From Chryseobacterium sp. IHB B 17019 (lineage in GTDB: Bacteria > Bacteroidota > Bacteroidia > Flavobacteriales > Weeksellaceae): a stretch of DNA of 64,000 bases. Below, piece after piece: positions 42,552 to 51,759 of the stretch (position 1 is its first letter; every line of letters begins with the position of its first letter). Where the stretch lies: NCBI RefSeq assembly GCF_001456155.1, contig NZ_CP013293.1:558001-622000 (forward strand). Reading direction: 5' to 3'. Under the pieces are notes generated by a model. That model saw only the letters and a program-made list of their open reading frames with translations, searched no databases and was not told the DNA's origin. The translations under genes and the position numbers were made by a program.

Positions 42552-42614
42552 ATGAGAAAAAATTATTTTTTACCTAAACAGAATTTACACCAATTGATGA
42601 TCGGTTTAGTATAA
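42552..42614 (+). CDS. Possible 20-codon leader peptide
   Basis: ATG-initiated frame encoding MRKNYFLPKQNLHQLMIGLV with a TAA stop, 90 bp after the -7 box. Its position matches the 13-codon MKKN frame in the leader of gene 1 (92 bp after its box). The peptides share only the M(K/R)KN start. It may be a regulatory upstream frame or chance. Confidence 0.25.
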   Translation: MRKNYFLPKQNLHQLMIGLV

Positions 42615-42759
42615 TCCGAGCCAAACATCATTCATCCACCTAATTATACTCGAGCTTGTAAGATATGTTGTTGATTTAAACAGCATTGGTTTAGCTATGC
42701 AATATATTAATTGTGATTAGCTAGGTATTTGGAAATAACAATAATAATTAATAAAAATT

Positions 42760-44079
42760 ATGAAAAAACAAGTATTACTATTAGGAACATTGTTTGTCAT
42801 GAGTACGGCAATGTATGCGCAAAATGGGAATGTAGGGATCAATACTACAACACCCGGAACGACTTTGGATGTAAACGGTGCTATTACCAACCGTGAAACA
42901 GCAGTAGCAGTAACAGGTAACGCGGCCACAGTACCCGCTAATATAAGCCAGGTGCAGCTTACCGGGGCAGCTACGGCATCAGTTGCTATTACAGCACCTG
43001 CAGCTCCCAATGCAGGACAAAGGCTTATTATTTACAACAATACCACAGGAGGCTTTGGAGCCACTCTTAATGGCTTTATTATTTCTAATGGTCAGGCTAT
43101 GGAATTTACTTACAGTAACGGAGGATGGAGAGCTACCAATAACGGTATATCTTCAGGATCATTAAGCTCTGCCTGGAATATTCTAGGAAATACAGGAACA
43201 AATCCTGCTACCAATTTCCTGGGAACTACTGATAACCAAGCGTTAGTATTGCGTACAAACAATACGGAAAAAGCCCGTATTTTGGGTAACGGAAACGTGG
43301 GAATCGGTACAGCCACTCCAAATTCTAAACTTGATCTAGGTACGGATGTTGCAAGCACAAAGCTGGCTGTTTATAATGCTGCTGCCGGAAATGACTTCTA
43401 TGGCTTTGGACTGAGCGGCGGATTATTGCACTTCCATACAGCATCAGCAACACCCGCAACACCACCCGATATGGTATTACATTCCAATGGGCAATTGGGT
43501 ATTAATATTGGTGTTACAAATCCAACAGCAAACCTGGATGTGAATGGTACGGCCAGGGTGCGTAATACACCATTGGTGTCCAATGGTGGTGGAACAGCTA
43601 TAGTAACACCAGTATATCAGGACATTAACGGTAATCTTGTAAGACCTTTCCCAGTGGGAGACGGCGATATTATGTCAGGTGTCAGTACCCTAATTCCGGC
43701 AGGTGGAACTCAAACTGTTATCAGTGGTATTCCGGATGGTTCTTTGCATAAGCTTACTGTTGTTATGAGTAATGCATGTAATATTACAGAGGTTGCAGAT
43801 TTTTGGGTAAGAGCAGGAAGTACCGGCGGATCATTTTTGCAGGGTAGAGACGCGGGTTTGTCTACATTGGGAACAGGAGGACATACTTTTACGGAAACCC
43901 AGACAACAAGTACAGTAACCTGGACGGGATATGGAGGAAATTGTAATGGAAGTAATTCTACTGAGTTTAATCTTCGAGCTTCTATAATCACAAGCCCGAA
44001 CTTTCAGGTCCAGATTACCAATTTAGGAAATGTTGGAAATGTATATTCTGTCAAATTAGAAAGAATAGGAACATATTAA
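42760..44079 (+). CDS. Secreted fibre-like protein, tandem paralogue 2
   Basis: A 439-aa protein, close to paralogue 1 over its whole length. It has the same signal peptide type (MSTAMYAQ), the same GNVGINTTTPGTTLDVNG and GNVGIGTATPNSKLDLG units, and the same C-terminal tip ending VKLERIGTY. Differences cluster around residues 127-135 (GISSGSLSSAWN against GAAPANTAWN) and in the tip (NITEVADFWVRAG against HTEVVEFWVRAS). Such variation suits antigenic or ligand change. It is read from its own promoter and ends at the hairpin at 44133. Confidence 0.8.
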   Translation: MKKQVLLLGTLFVMSTAMYAQNGNVGINTTTPGTTLDVNGAITNRETAVAVTGNAATVPANISQVQLTGAATASVAITAPAAPNAGQRLIIYNNTTGGFGATLNGFIISNGQAMEFTYSNGGWRATNNGISSGSLSSAWNILGNTGTNPATNFLGTTDNQALVLRTNNTEKARILGNGNVGIGTATPNSKLDLGTDVASTKLAVYNAAAGNDFYGFGLSGGLLHFHTASATPATPPDMVLHSNGQLGINIGVTNPTANLDVNGTARVRNTPLVSNGGGTAIVTPVYQDINGNLVRPFPVGDGDIMSGVSTLIPAGGTQTVISGIPDGSLHKLTVVMSNACNITEVADFWVRAGSTGGSFLQGRDAGLSTLGTGGHTFTETQTTSTVTWTGYGGNCNGSNSTEFNLRASIITSPNFQVQITNLGNVGNVYSVKLERIGTY

Positions 44080-44132
44080 ATGATATAACCCAGTGTTAAT
44101 ACAAATTCTCAAAATCATCTGGTTATAAACGA

Positions 44133-44167
44133 AGAGGCTGTCTCCGTATTGAAGACAGCCTCTCTTT
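44133..44167. terminator. Terminator between fibre-like gene 2 and tyrS
   Basis: An 11-bp perfect stem agaggctgtct / agacagcctct (44133-44143, 44153-44163) between convergent genes. A T-rich tail on the plus strand makes it best for the fibre-like gene, but it can serve both. Confidence 0.8.
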
Positions 44168-44179
44168 TATGTTTGTATC

Positions 44180-45460
44180 TTAATTAGCTTTAATAATAAA
44201 ATATTCTTTTTTTCCCCTTTGAAGCAACAAATATTTATTATCAATAAGGTCGCTCTCATCAACAATAAAACTATCATTTACTTTTTGCTTATTTATTGAA
44301 ATGGCATTCCCCTTCAATTGTCTTTGGGCTTCACTTTTTGACTTCAAAAAACCTGAACCGGAAAGTAAATCAGTAATACTTGAACCAATAACTTCTGATT
44401 TTGACATTTCTTTATTTGAAATTCCATCAAAGATCTCAGTAAATATTTCACTTGTCATATCTTCCATACCCTTGCTGAATAGGATTTCTGAAGCTCTAAG
44501 AGCTTTTTCAAATTCTTCTCTTCCATGAACCCAAACAGTTATTTCTTCAGCTAATTTCTTCTGTAACTTTCTTTCGTGTTCAGCAGTTTTATGTTCGGCA
44601 ATTAAATTTTCAATTTCTTCTTTTCCTAAAAAAGTATAAAATTTAATAAATCTTTCAGCATCAGTATCAGTAGCATTCAGCCAAAACTGGTAGAATTTAT
44701 AAGGCGAAGTTTTCTTTTTATCAAGCCAGTAATTTTCACCACTTTCAGACTTCCCGAATTTTGAGCCGTCCGCTTTTGTGATCAATGGAACCGTTAACGC
44801 AAATGCCTCTCCCTGGGCTTTTCTACGGATCAATTCTGTACCTGTCGTGATATTTCCCCACTGGTCAGAACCTCCCATTTGAAGCCTTACATTATTATTC
44901 TGGTATAAATGTAAAAAATCATACCCTTGAATCAGCTGGTACGTAAACTCCGTAAAACTCATGCCGTCAACACCCGCTTCCCCGGAAAGTCTCTTTTTCA
45001 CGGAATCTTTCGCCATCATATAGTTTACGGTGATATTTTTTCCAACGTTTTTGGCAAAGTCAAGGAAAGAAATATTCTTCATCCAGTCGTAATTGTTCAC
45101 CAATTCCGCTCTGTTGGGCTCGTTTCCTGAGAAATCCAAAAATCTTGAAAGCTGGTTTTTCAGACAGTCAACATAATGCAGAAGAGTAGCTTCATCCAGA
45201 AGATTTCTCTCTGCAGATTTTCCAGACGGGTCACCAATCATCCCGGTTGCACCCCCCACTAAAGCAATCGGCTTATGGCCGTGCTGCTGAAAATGCGCCA
45301 AAATTTTGATTTGAATAAGACTTCCGATATGTAAAGAATCTGCGGTAGGATCAAACCCGATATAGGCAGTTGTCATTTCCTTATCCAGTTGTTCGTCCGT
45401 TCCGGGCATCATGTCGGCAAAAAGCCCGCGCCATTTCAGTTCTTCAATAAAAGAGTTCAT
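44180..45460 (-). CDS. tyrS: Tyrosyl-tRNA synthetase
   Basis: Charges tRNA-Tyr. The product is 426 aa from the ATG at 45460 ([17 protein letters not shown]); the frame runs to a TTG at 45502, but that stretch covers the -7 box. The class I signatures are HIGS (44-47) and KFGKS (234-238), with [15 protein letters not shown] and the tyrosine pocket [10 protein letters not shown] between. A C-terminal S4 RNA-binding domain spans about 355-425 ([20 protein letters not shown]). The length and KFGKS type are those of the bacterial TyrRS group with S4. Confidence 0.96.
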   Translation of the reverse strand: MNSFIEELKWRGLFADMMPGTDEQLDKEMTTAYIGFDPTADSLHIGSLIQIKILAHFQQHGHKPIALVGGATGMIGDPSGKSAERNLLDEATLLHYVDCLKNQLSRFLDFSGNEPNRAELVNNYDWMKNISFLDFAKNVGKNITVNYMMAKDSVKKRLSGEAGVDGMSFTEFTYQLIQGYDFLHLYQNNNVRLQMGGSDQWGNITTGTELIRRKAQGEAFALTVPLITKADGSKFGKSESGENYWLDKKKTSPYKFYQFWLNATDTDAERFIKFYTFLGKEEIENLIAEHKTAEHERKLQKKLAEEITVWVHGREEFEKALRASEILFSKGMEDMTSEIFTEIFDGISNKEMSKSEVIGSSITDLLSGSGFLKSKSEAQRQLKGNAISINKQKVNDSFIVDESDLIDNKYLLLQRGKKEYFIIKAN

Positions 45461-45484
45461 TATTTTCTGCTTTAAATTAAGGTG

Positions 45485-45492
45485 CAAAGATA
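45485..45492 (-). promoter_or_regulatory. -7 box of tyrS
   Basis: Minus-strand TATCTTTG, 24 bp before the tyrS ATG. No TTG at 18-20 bp upstream. Confidence 0.5.
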
Positions 45493-45502
45493 AGAAATTC
45501 AA

Positions 45503-45774
45503 GGTGAATAAGGCAGAGAAGCAGAGAATTGAGATTAATTTTAATCCAAAAGATAATTAGAATTACAGATTTTGGTTTTTATTATTAAACCTAACTAATT
45601 TTTAAAACCTGTTAGACTTGTATTCCGACACTGAACTATATCGCAATTTTCCACTCTGTTTGTCATCCTGAAAGAATCTAAACAGTTGAAAAGATTTTAA
45701 ACTTCTAAAGATTGGTTCATCACTTCTAAACTACGTTTGCAGACCTTTAATCTTCGTTAAAATAAAGATAATTC
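45503..45774. repeat. Spacer with degraded dispersed repeats
   Basis: Contains aacctaactaatttttaaaa, followed by cctgttag, near 45589-45620 (a decayed copy of the terminator repeat at 9227-9262), and tttgtcatcctgaaagaatct near 45659 (one arm of the gtcatcctga family). No gene seen. Confidence 0.5.
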
Positions 45775-45779
45775 ATGTA

Positions 45780-45810
45780 TTGCCTTTCTGCCCAAAATCA
45801 ATTATATTTG
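45780..45810 (+). promoter_or_regulatory. Promoter of the sigma factor gene, close to the start codon
   Basis: TTG (45780-45782), a 20-bp spacer, TATATTTG (45803-45810): a full consensus match. The ATG starts 7 bases after the last G of the -7 box, so the message should be leaderless or nearly so. Confidence 0.7.
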
Positions 45811-45816
45811 TTACTA

Positions 45817-46377
45817 ATGAACGACGAACAACTATTCCAGCTCATCGGTAAGGCAAAGGAAAAAGATCAGAAAGCCCAGACAAAGCTTATCAACAACTTT
45901 TGGGTTGATGTTTTTTCTTTTGTGATGAAGAAAGTGAAGGATGAAAATGATGCGGATGAGATTACAGTGAATGTTTTTTCAAAAGTTTTGTCGAAACTGG
46001 ATATGTATGATCCTCATTTTCAGTTTAAAACATGGGTTTTAACGATCGCTCAAAACACGATTATTGATTTCTGGAGAAAAAAAACCAGGGAAAATCAGGA
46101 TCCTACCGAAAATCTTGATGAGGTAAAAAATCAATACGCAAAATCCCCAGAAGAATTAATGATTTCCAATGAAGAACAGAAAAAAATCATTAAAACAATT
46201 GAATCTTTGGATGCCAATTACCAGGATATTATCAGATTAAGATTTTTCGAGGAAAAAAGTATTAAGGAAATTGCTGAAGAACTGAAAATTTCCGTTGCCA
46301 ATACCAAAGTAAGGATTATGCGCGCCAAAAAAGTATTAGCCGAACTGTTGAAAAATAATGAGTTTGAGGATGATTAA
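45817..46377 (+). CDS. RNA polymerase sigma-70 family (ECF-type) sigma factor
   Basis: 186 aa from the ATG at 45817 (MNDEQLFQLIGKAKEKD). Region 2 (about 25-95: DENDADEITVNVFSKVLSKL, FKTWVLTIAQNTIIDFWRKK) and region 4 (about 125-180: LDANYQDIIRLRFFEEKSIK, then EIAEELKISVANTKVRIMRA) are both clear. No region 1 or 3, as in ECF sigma factors. No anti-sigma gene adjoins it; the next gene is convergent and overlaps its last 4 bases. The reading frame can be extended 14 codons upstream, but only across the promoter. Confidence 0.92.
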   Translation: MNDEQLFQLIGKAKEKDQKAQTKLINNFWVDVFSFVMKKVKDENDADEITVNVFSKVLSKLDMYDPHFQFKTWVLTIAQNTIIDFWRKKTRENQDPTENLDEVKNQYAKSPEELMISNEEQKKIIKTIESLDANYQDIIRLRFFEEKSIKEIAEELKISVANTKVRIMRAKKVLAELLKNNEFEDD

Positions 46378-47006
46378 AAATAAATATCTTCCTTCGTTTT
46401 TGGAAGCGTAATTTTTCTCTCATCCCTTTGATTCCTATTTTGAAGATTAATCTTTAATCCCTTTTTAACGAAAGTTTCTTTTTTAGATTTACCATATTCA
46501 GCAGTGTTTTCAACCTCTTTTTCATAGCTAAGTTGCCCGGTTGAAAGATTAAAATCTACACTTGCAAAATATTCTTCCGGTTTTCCGTAAGTTGACTCAT
46601 ATCCAATCAATTCAAAATGACCGTTCTGAAATCTGTATTTATCCGTATATCCCCATTTCCAACTGCTTCCGCCGGCTTGGGTAATCATTAAAACACCTTT
46701 TTGTATTTGAGTATCCTGGTAAGGATCTCCCATCATGCGTCCACCATTGCTTTCAAGAATTGCATTTGTAGATTTTTCTAAGATTGTCCATTTTCCATTA
46801 ACATTTTTCAGGATTTGGATTTCACGGATGTTTCCAAGATCAGTAGTGTCTTTTGTATTGTAAATAATTACTTTTTCAGGATTTTTATCACCATCCAAAT
46901 CTCCGTCCACTGATTCTATTATTGTGGAACCCTCAGGTTGAAATTCATTTTGTGCAAAGCAAAGTGTATTGAAAATGATAAATAAAAAGCAAAATGTCAT
47001 CCTCAT
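46374..47006 (-). CDS. Exported protein of unknown function
   Basis: A 210-aa protein with a signal peptide (MRMTFCFLFIIFNTLCFAQ). SVDGDLDGDKNPEKVIIYN looks like a calcium-binding DxDGDxxxD loop as in FG-GAP/VCBS-like repeats, then NVNGKWTILEKS and GGSSWKWGYTDKYRFQNGHF. Family not recognised. It ends tail-to-tail with the sigma factor gene, overlapping by 4 bp, with no terminator visible. Confidence 0.75.
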   Translation of the reverse strand: MRMTFCFLFIIFNTLCFAQNEFQPEGSTIIESVDGDLDGDKNPEKVIIYNTKDTTDLGNIREIQILKNVNGKWTILEKSTNAILESNGGRMMGDPYQDTQIQKGVLMITQAGGSSWKWGYTDKYRFQNGHFELIGYESTYGKPEEYFASVDFNLSTGQLSYEKEVENTAEYGKSKKETFVKKGLKINLQNRNQRDERKITLPKTKEDIYF

Positions 47007-47065
47007 AAGAAAATATTGAAGTTTAAAATTACAAAATTATCTGTTTCATCAATCTCTGTGTTTGA

Positions 47066-47094
47066 TTGTTTCGATAAAAAAATCCTTAACTTTG
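47066..47094 (+). promoter_or_regulatory. Promoter of lipA
   Basis: TTG (47066-47068), an 18-bp spacer, TAACTTTG (47087-47094), with the ATG 19 bp on. Confidence 0.65.
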
Positions 47095-47113
47095 AAGTCA
47101 ATTTTAGAAATAA

Positions 47114-47980
47114 ATGGAGAATTTAGTTCAGGATACAACCGTTCAAAAACCAAAATGGATCCGAGTAAAACTTCCTACAGGAAAGAATTACAGAGAATTA
47201 AGAACTTTGGTTGATAAATATAAATTAAATACAATTTGCCAAAGTGGAAGCTGCCCGAATATGGGTGAATGTTGGGGAGAAGGAACGGCAACTTTCATGA
47301 TTTTAGGAAACATCTGTACCAGAAGCTGCGGATTTTGCGGGGTAAAAACCGGAAAACCACTCGATGTAAACTGGGATGAACCTGAAAAAGTAGCACGTTC
47401 TATCAAATTAATGAAAATCAAGCATGCTGTTCTGACCTCGGTGGACCGCGATGATTTAAAAGACATGGGATCAATCCTTTGGGGTGAAACAGTAAATGCC
47501 GTAAGAAGAATTTCTCCTGGAACGACTATGGAAACCTTGATTCCGGACTTCCAGGGAATTACAAAACACTTAGACAGATTGGTGGATGTAGCTCCAGAAG
47601 TGATTTCTCACAACATGGAAACCGTAAAACGACTGACAAGAGAAGTAAGAATCCAGGCAAAATACGAAAGAAGCCTTGAAGTTTTAAGATATTTGAAAGA
47701 AGCAGGACAAAGGAGAACAAAAACCGGAGTAATGCTGGGCTTGGGTGAAACGAGAGATGAGGTTTTCCAGACCATTGAAGATATCAGGAATGCAAATGTA
47801 GATGTGATTACTTTAGGTCAATATCTACAGCCTACAAAAAAACATCTTCCTGTAAAAAAATTTATTACTCCTGAAGAATTCGATGAATTCGGGGATTTTG
47901 CAAGAAGCTTAGGATTCAGGCATGTTGAGAGCTCGCCACTTGTAAGAAGCTCTTATCACGCAGAAAAACATATTCATTAA
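47114..47980 (+). CDS. lipA: Lipoyl synthase
   Basis: Radical SAM enzyme that inserts two sulfurs into protein-bound octanoyl groups to make lipoate. Both iron-sulfur clusters are visible: the auxiliary set Cys42-x4-Cys47-x5-Cys53 ([17 protein letters not shown]) and the radical SAM set Cys68-x3-Cys72-x2-Cys75 ([12 protein letters not shown]). Near the C-terminus RSSYHAEK holds the Ser that ligates the auxiliary cluster. 288 aa, normal length. Monocistronic, with promoter and terminator. Confidence 0.97.
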   Translation: MENLVQDTTVQKPKWIRVKLPTGKNYRELRTLVDKYKLNTICQSGSCPNMGECWGEGTATFMILGNICTRSCGFCGVKTGKPLDVNWDEPEKVARSIKLMKIKHAVLTSVDRDDLKDMGSILWGETVNAVRRISPGTTMETLIPDFQGITKHLDRLVDVAPEVISHNMETVKRLTREVRIQAKYERSLEVLRYLKEAGQRRTKTGVMLGLGETRDEVFQTIEDIRNANVDVITLGQYLQPTKKHLPVKKFITPEEFDEFGDFARSLGFRHVESSPLVRSSYHAEKHIH

Positions 47981-47984
47981 ATAT

Positions 47985-48015
47985 AAATCGCTCTTTCAAC
48001 GGAGCGATTTTGTTA
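47985..48015 (+). terminator. Terminator of lipA
   Basis: A 9-bp perfect stem aaatcgctc / gagcgattt (47985-47993, 48002-48010) followed by tgttattc. Confidence 0.8.
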
Positions 48016-48031
48016 TTCTAATTAAATATTA

Positions 48032-48060
48032 TTGAGCTATTTAAAATTAATTTAAATTTG
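48032..48060 (+). promoter_or_regulatory. Promoter of the MFS transporter gene
   Basis: TTG (48032-48034), an 18-bp spacer, TAAATTTG (48053-48060); the ATG is 50 bp further on. Confidence 0.65.
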
Positions 48061-48110
48061 CACTAAAATTTGAGTAAACGTTTAACCTTGTTTAAAATTA
48101 CAATAAAATA

Positions 48111-49313
48111 ATGGGAATAGATAAAAGAATAATTCCGCTGGCAATCGGTGGTTTGGGAATAGGAACGACGGAGTTTACCATTATGGGGCTGTTGCCGGAT
48201 ATTGCTAAAAGTTTACAGATAACAATCCCGGAAGCAGGGCATCTGATTTCGGCCTATGCTTTGGGTGTAGTGATCGGAGCTCCCATCCTGATCGGGTATT
48301 CTGTGAAGTTTCCACCGAAAAAAGTGTTAATGGTCTTGATGATAATTTTTACTTTATTTAATGGATTATCTGCCATTGCACCGGATTATTCAATGATGTT
48401 GGTGATCAGGTTTTTATCAGGTCTTCCGCATGGGGCATTTTTCGGAGTGGGAACTGTTGTAGCGACCAGAATGGCGGGGAAAGGTAAAGAAGCTTTTTAT
48501 ATTTCACTGATGTTCACGGGGCTTACAATAGCCAATCTCGCGATGGTACCTTTGGTAACGTATATAGGGCATACATTTCACTGGAGGTGGTATTTTGCTA
48601 TTGTAGCGGTTATTGGGTTATTGGCATTATTGTTTATAAAGCTCTGGCTGCCTGTTTTAAATTCCAATCAGGATACCCATTTTATGGAAGAGCTGAAGTT
48701 TTTGAAAAGAAAACAGGCATGGTTTGTATTGATGATTACGGCAATAGGTTTTGGTGGGCTATTCACATGGTTCAGCTATATAACACCTTTGATGACGGTG
48801 GTTGCAGGCATAAAAGAAAGCCAGATGGCTTACGTAATGATTCTTGCGGGAGGCGGAATGGTGGTAGGGAATTTAGTCGGAGGATATTTGTCAGACCGGT
48901 TGAGTCCTGAAAAAACATGTGCTTTATTACTTTTTTTAATGATGATTTCTTTGGGAGGGGTATTTTTCCTTTCCGAATATCAAAATATAGCATTGGCTCT
49001 TACTTTTGTTTGTGGAGCTTTGTCAATGTCTGTTGCCGCACCCATCAATATTATGATGATGAAAGCCGCCCCGAAAAGCGAAATGATGGCGGCAGCTTTT
49101 ATGCAGGCAGCTTTTAATATTGCCAATGCGATGGGAGCATTTTTGGGTGGAATTCCTTTGGAAAATGGATATTCATTTAATTATCCCTCGTTGGTAGGAG
49201 TGGGCATGACCTTAATTGGACTTGTTGTTGCCCTGAGATATAAGACTTTATATGGCTCACAAGTTGTTGATAAAGAAGAGATTTCTTCCGACTGTGTCCC
49301 ATGTGACAAATAA
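48111..49313 (+). CDS. MFS transporter, AraJ/DHA1-like exporter
   Basis: A 400-aa protein with 12 predicted membrane segments. GLGIGTTEFTIMGLLPDIA in the first segment and AYALGVVIGAPILIGYSVKF then PPKKVLMVLM (loop 2-3 of the drug-proton family) place it with the AraJ/sugar efflux and DHA1 exporters. RFLSGLPHGAFFGVGTVVAT is the usual segment-4 motif. The C-terminal tail ends in SDCVPCDK, which has a CxxC pair. The substrate cannot be told. Own promoter and terminator. Confidence 0.9.
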   Translation: MGIDKRIIPLAIGGLGIGTTEFTIMGLLPDIAKSLQITIPEAGHLISAYALGVVIGAPILIGYSVKFPPKKVLMVLMIIFTLFNGLSAIAPDYSMMLVIRFLSGLPHGAFFGVGTVVATRMAGKGKEAFYISLMFTGLTIANLAMVPLVTYIGHTFHWRWYFAIVAVIGLLALLFIKLWLPVLNSNQDTHFMEELKFLKRKQAWFVLMITAIGFGGLFTWFSYITPLMTVVAGIKESQMAYVMILAGGGMVVGNLVGGYLSDRLSPEKTCALLLFLMMISLGGVFFLSEYQNIALALTFVCGALSMSVAAPINIMMMKAAPKSEMMAAAFMQAAFNIANAMGAFLGGIPLENGYSFNYPSLVGVGMTLIGLVVALRYKTLYGSQVVDKEEISSDCVPCDK

Positions 49314-49348
49314 AAAAGAGAAGCAATTTTGCTTCTCTTTTCTTTTTT
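49314..49348 (+). terminator. Terminator of the MFS gene
   Basis: A 12-bp perfect stem aaagagaagcaa / ttgcttctcttt (49315-49326, 49329-49340) then T-rich; it may also serve the convergent SpoIIAA-like gene. Confidence 0.8.
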
Positions 49349-49362
49349 AATGAAGATGGAGT

Positions 49363-49743
49363 TTATGCCTCAACTTCATTACCGTTTTTGCACCAGTAAA
49401 GGGCATTATAAAGGTTTTCTTTTGGAAAAGATTTGAATTCTCCGGGCATCAGAACACTGAAGATATCAGTGAAATTCTGAACCCCTTCATTATCCGTAAC
49501 AATAGCGGTTCTGTTCCACTTTGCTAAGTTTTTTAATCCTAAAAGCGCATCTTGTAACCATGCTCCCATCGTAAAATTATCCAGATCCGTATCCAGGTAA
49601 AGCAGATAATTCAGCTCATTGAACTGTTCTACTTTTTCTTTTACTTTAGGAATTACAAGGTTTTCAAAATCTTCTTTCGTTACCTCTCCCGTTGCATTGA
49701 AAGCCGCAACATTTTCCGGAGCTTCTGGAATAATCGTTATCAT
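49363..49743 (-). CDS. SpoIIAA-like/STAS-fold protein
   Basis: 126 aa, cytoplasmic. VAAFNATGEVTKEDFENLVI, YLLYLDTDLDNFTMGAWLQD and WNRTAIVTDNEGVQNFTDIF are the SpoIIAA-like family signatures (STAS-type fold, also found in lipid-binding proteins). Function unknown. It has its own spacer on both sides. Confidence 0.82.
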   Translation of the reverse strand: MITIIPEAPENVAAFNATGEVTKEDFENLVIPKVKEKVEQFNELNYLLYLDTDLDNFTMGAWLQDALLGLKNLAKWNRTAIVTDNEGVQNFTDIFSVLMPGEFKSFPKENLYNALYWCKNGNEVEA

Positions 49744-49855
49744 ATTTTTATATTTAGTGTGGTTTGGTTTTTAGTCGACAACAAAAATTAAACCATTATT
49801 TAACTTTCATATATGGAAAGGCGCAATTATTGTTTACTTTCAGGAAAATATCAAC

Positions 49856-51061
49856 ATGAATCTTAAATCAAACGAACCGTTTTGGCTTCTAAAAAACGGT
49901 CTGATTGCCTCATATCCATCATTAAAATCAAATGAAGAATGTGATGTCTTAATTGTCGGCGGCGGAATTACAGGAAGTTTAATTGCCCATCAGATGGTAG
50001 CGGAAGGTTATAAAACCATTCTTATTGATAAGCGGGAAATCTGCAACGGAAGCACCTCGGCAACAACTTCAATGCTGCAGTACGAAATAGACATTCCTCT
50101 TTTTGACCTTATTGAAAAAATAGGAAAGAAAGGTGCTGTAAGAAGTTATAAAGCCTGCTCCGATGCTATTGATAAAATTGAAAATCTTTCAGAAAAAATT
50201 AAGTCAAACTCAGGTTTTAAAAGAAAAAAATCACTGTATTTCGCTTCAGGAAAGAAAGACAGTAAGTGGTTGAAAAAAGAATTTGAAATAAGAAAAAGTG
50301 CCGGATTTGATGTAAAATGGCTGGAAAGTGAGGAAATTGTAGAACAGTTCGGTTTTGAAAATACTTTTGGAGGTATTCTTTCAAAGCAAGGAGCAAGTAT
50401 TGATGCTTTCAAATTCTCTCATGAATTATTTAAGTTAAATATAAAAAAAGGCTTAAGAATTTTCGACAAAACCGAAATGGTTAATATTGAATATCATAAA
50501 GGATATAATCTGGTTTCCACTGATCAGGGATATCAGATTAAAGCTAAAAAAATTATTTACTGTATCGGATATGAAAGTAAAACTTTAATTAAAGAAAACT
50601 TTGTTAATTTAAAAAGTACTTATGCTGCCGTTTCAGAAATCGACAAGACTAAATTTAAAAATATCACCAGCACTTTAGTCTGGAATACCGACAAACCTTA
50701 TATGTATATGCGGACAACCGATGATGGAAGATTGTTGATTGGCGGTGGTGATGAGGATTTTTATAACGCTGAAAAACGTGACGCAATTCTTAATAAAAAA
50801 GAAAAAGAAATTCTGAAAAATTTAAAGAAAATAAAACCTGATTATAAATTTTATACCGATTTTGTCTGGGCAGGAACTTTCGGGGAAACAAAGGATGGGC
50901 TTCCATATATTGGTGAACATGATAAGTTTAAAAATTCTTATTTCGTGTTGGGCTTTGGAGGCAACGGAATTACCTTTTCGGTAACAGGAATGGAAATGGC
51001 TTCCCTGTTTATGCAGGGTAAAAAGCATCCGCTTTCGAGATATTTTAAATTTGGGAGGTAG
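49856..51061 (+). CDS. FAD-dependent oxidoreductase, DAO family
   Basis: A 401-aa cytoplasmic flavoprotein. The FAD/NAD Rossmann motif DVLIVGGGITGSLIAHQM is near residues 30-47, the acidic end of strand 2 in ILIDKREICNGSTSATTSML (GST...S is typical of the DadA/glycine oxidase group), and the C-terminal FAD motif is YFVLGFGGNGITFSVTGMEM. It likely oxidises a small amine or amino acid; the substrate is unknown. Its stop codon overlaps a GC-rich hairpin. Confidence 0.88.
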   Translation: MNLKSNEPFWLLKNGLIASYPSLKSNEECDVLIVGGGITGSLIAHQMVAEGYKTILIDKREICNGSTSATTSMLQYEIDIPLFDLIEKIGKKGAVRSYKACSDAIDKIENLSEKIKSNSGFKRKKSLYFASGKKDSKWLKKEFEIRKSAGFDVKWLESEEIVEQFGFENTFGGILSKQGASIDAFKFSHELFKLNIKKGLRIFDKTEMVNIEYHKGYNLVSTDQGYQIKAKKIIYCIGYESKTLIKENFVNLKSTYAAVSEIDKTKFKNITSTLVWNTDKPYMYMRTTDDGRLLIGGGDEDFYNAEKRDAILNKKEKEILKNLKKIKPDYKFYTDFVWAGTFGETKDGLPYIGEHDKFKNSYFVLGFGGNGITFSVTGMEMASLFMQGKKHPLSRYFKFGR

Positions 51062-51100
51062 TTTTAGATTTCGGCGGCGAAGCCGCCGAAACCTAAAACT
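51060..51100 (+). terminator. GC-rich hairpin at the end of the oxidoreductase gene
   Basis: A 19-bp stem with one mismatch (agttttagatttcggcggc with gccgccgaaacctaaaact, loop gaa). The ggcggc/gccgcc tip is the same as in the central hairpins of repeat copies B and C, though the flanks are absent. Confidence 0.65.
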
Positions 51101-51207
51101 CTAAACAAAATCTAAGTCTTAAATAAAATTAAGCTTCATGAAAAATATGCAGTAAATTTTTCAGGCATTATTTTTGAATTTTTCTAATCACACTTAAAAA
51201 ATATATT

Positions 51208-51747
51208 ATGAAAACTCTTCAAAAAATAGCGATTCCCGTTTCTTTGGGTATTTTGGGGATATTTATTTTAAATTCATGTTCGGTTGGAATTCCTAAAGGA
51301 GCAACAGCTGTACAAAATTTCAATGCAGAAAAATACCTCGGAAAATGGTACGAAATCGCCCGTTTCGACTACAAATTCGAGAGAAATATGGATAATGTAA
51401 CGGCAACGTACACCCAAAATCCGAACGGAACAATCCGTGTTGACAATAAGGGCTACAATTATGTCAAGAAAGAATGGAAAGAATCAATTGGAGAAGCAAA
51501 ATTTGTGAAAAATAAAAACGAAGCCCGATTAAAAGTATCATTTTTTAAACCATTTTGGGCAGGTTATAATGTAATAGATATTGACGACAATTATCAATAT
51601 GCTTTAGTTGCCGGAAGCAGCTTGAAATACCTTTGGATTCTCTCCAGAACAAAAGAAATTCCGGAAAGTATCAGACAAAGATTCTTGGAAAAAGCCCGGA
51701 AAATAGGCTACAAGACAGAAGAATTAATTTGGGTGAGACATAATTAA
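51208..51747 (+). CDS. blc: Outer-membrane lipocalin Blc
   Basis: A 179-aa lipoprotein (ILNSC, Cys24). The lipocalin motif KYLGKWYEIARFDYKFERNM is near 43-62. VTATYTQNPNGTIRVDNKGY and YQYALVAGSSLKYLWILSRT are the second and third conserved regions. Bacterial lipocalins bind lysophospholipids or fatty acids and help membrane maintenance. It is separate from the lipocalin-like lipoprotein at 26.8 kb, which belongs to another subgroup. Confidence 0.92.
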   Translation: MKTLQKIAIPVSLGILGIFILNSCSVGIPKGATAVQNFNAEKYLGKWYEIARFDYKFERNMDNVTATYTQNPNGTIRVDNKGYNYVKKEWKESIGEAKFVKNKNEARLKVSFFKPFWAGYNVIDIDDNYQYALVAGSSLKYLWILSRTKEIPESIRQRFLEKARKIGYKTEELIWVRHN

Positions 51748-51759
51748 TGAAAATTGTTT

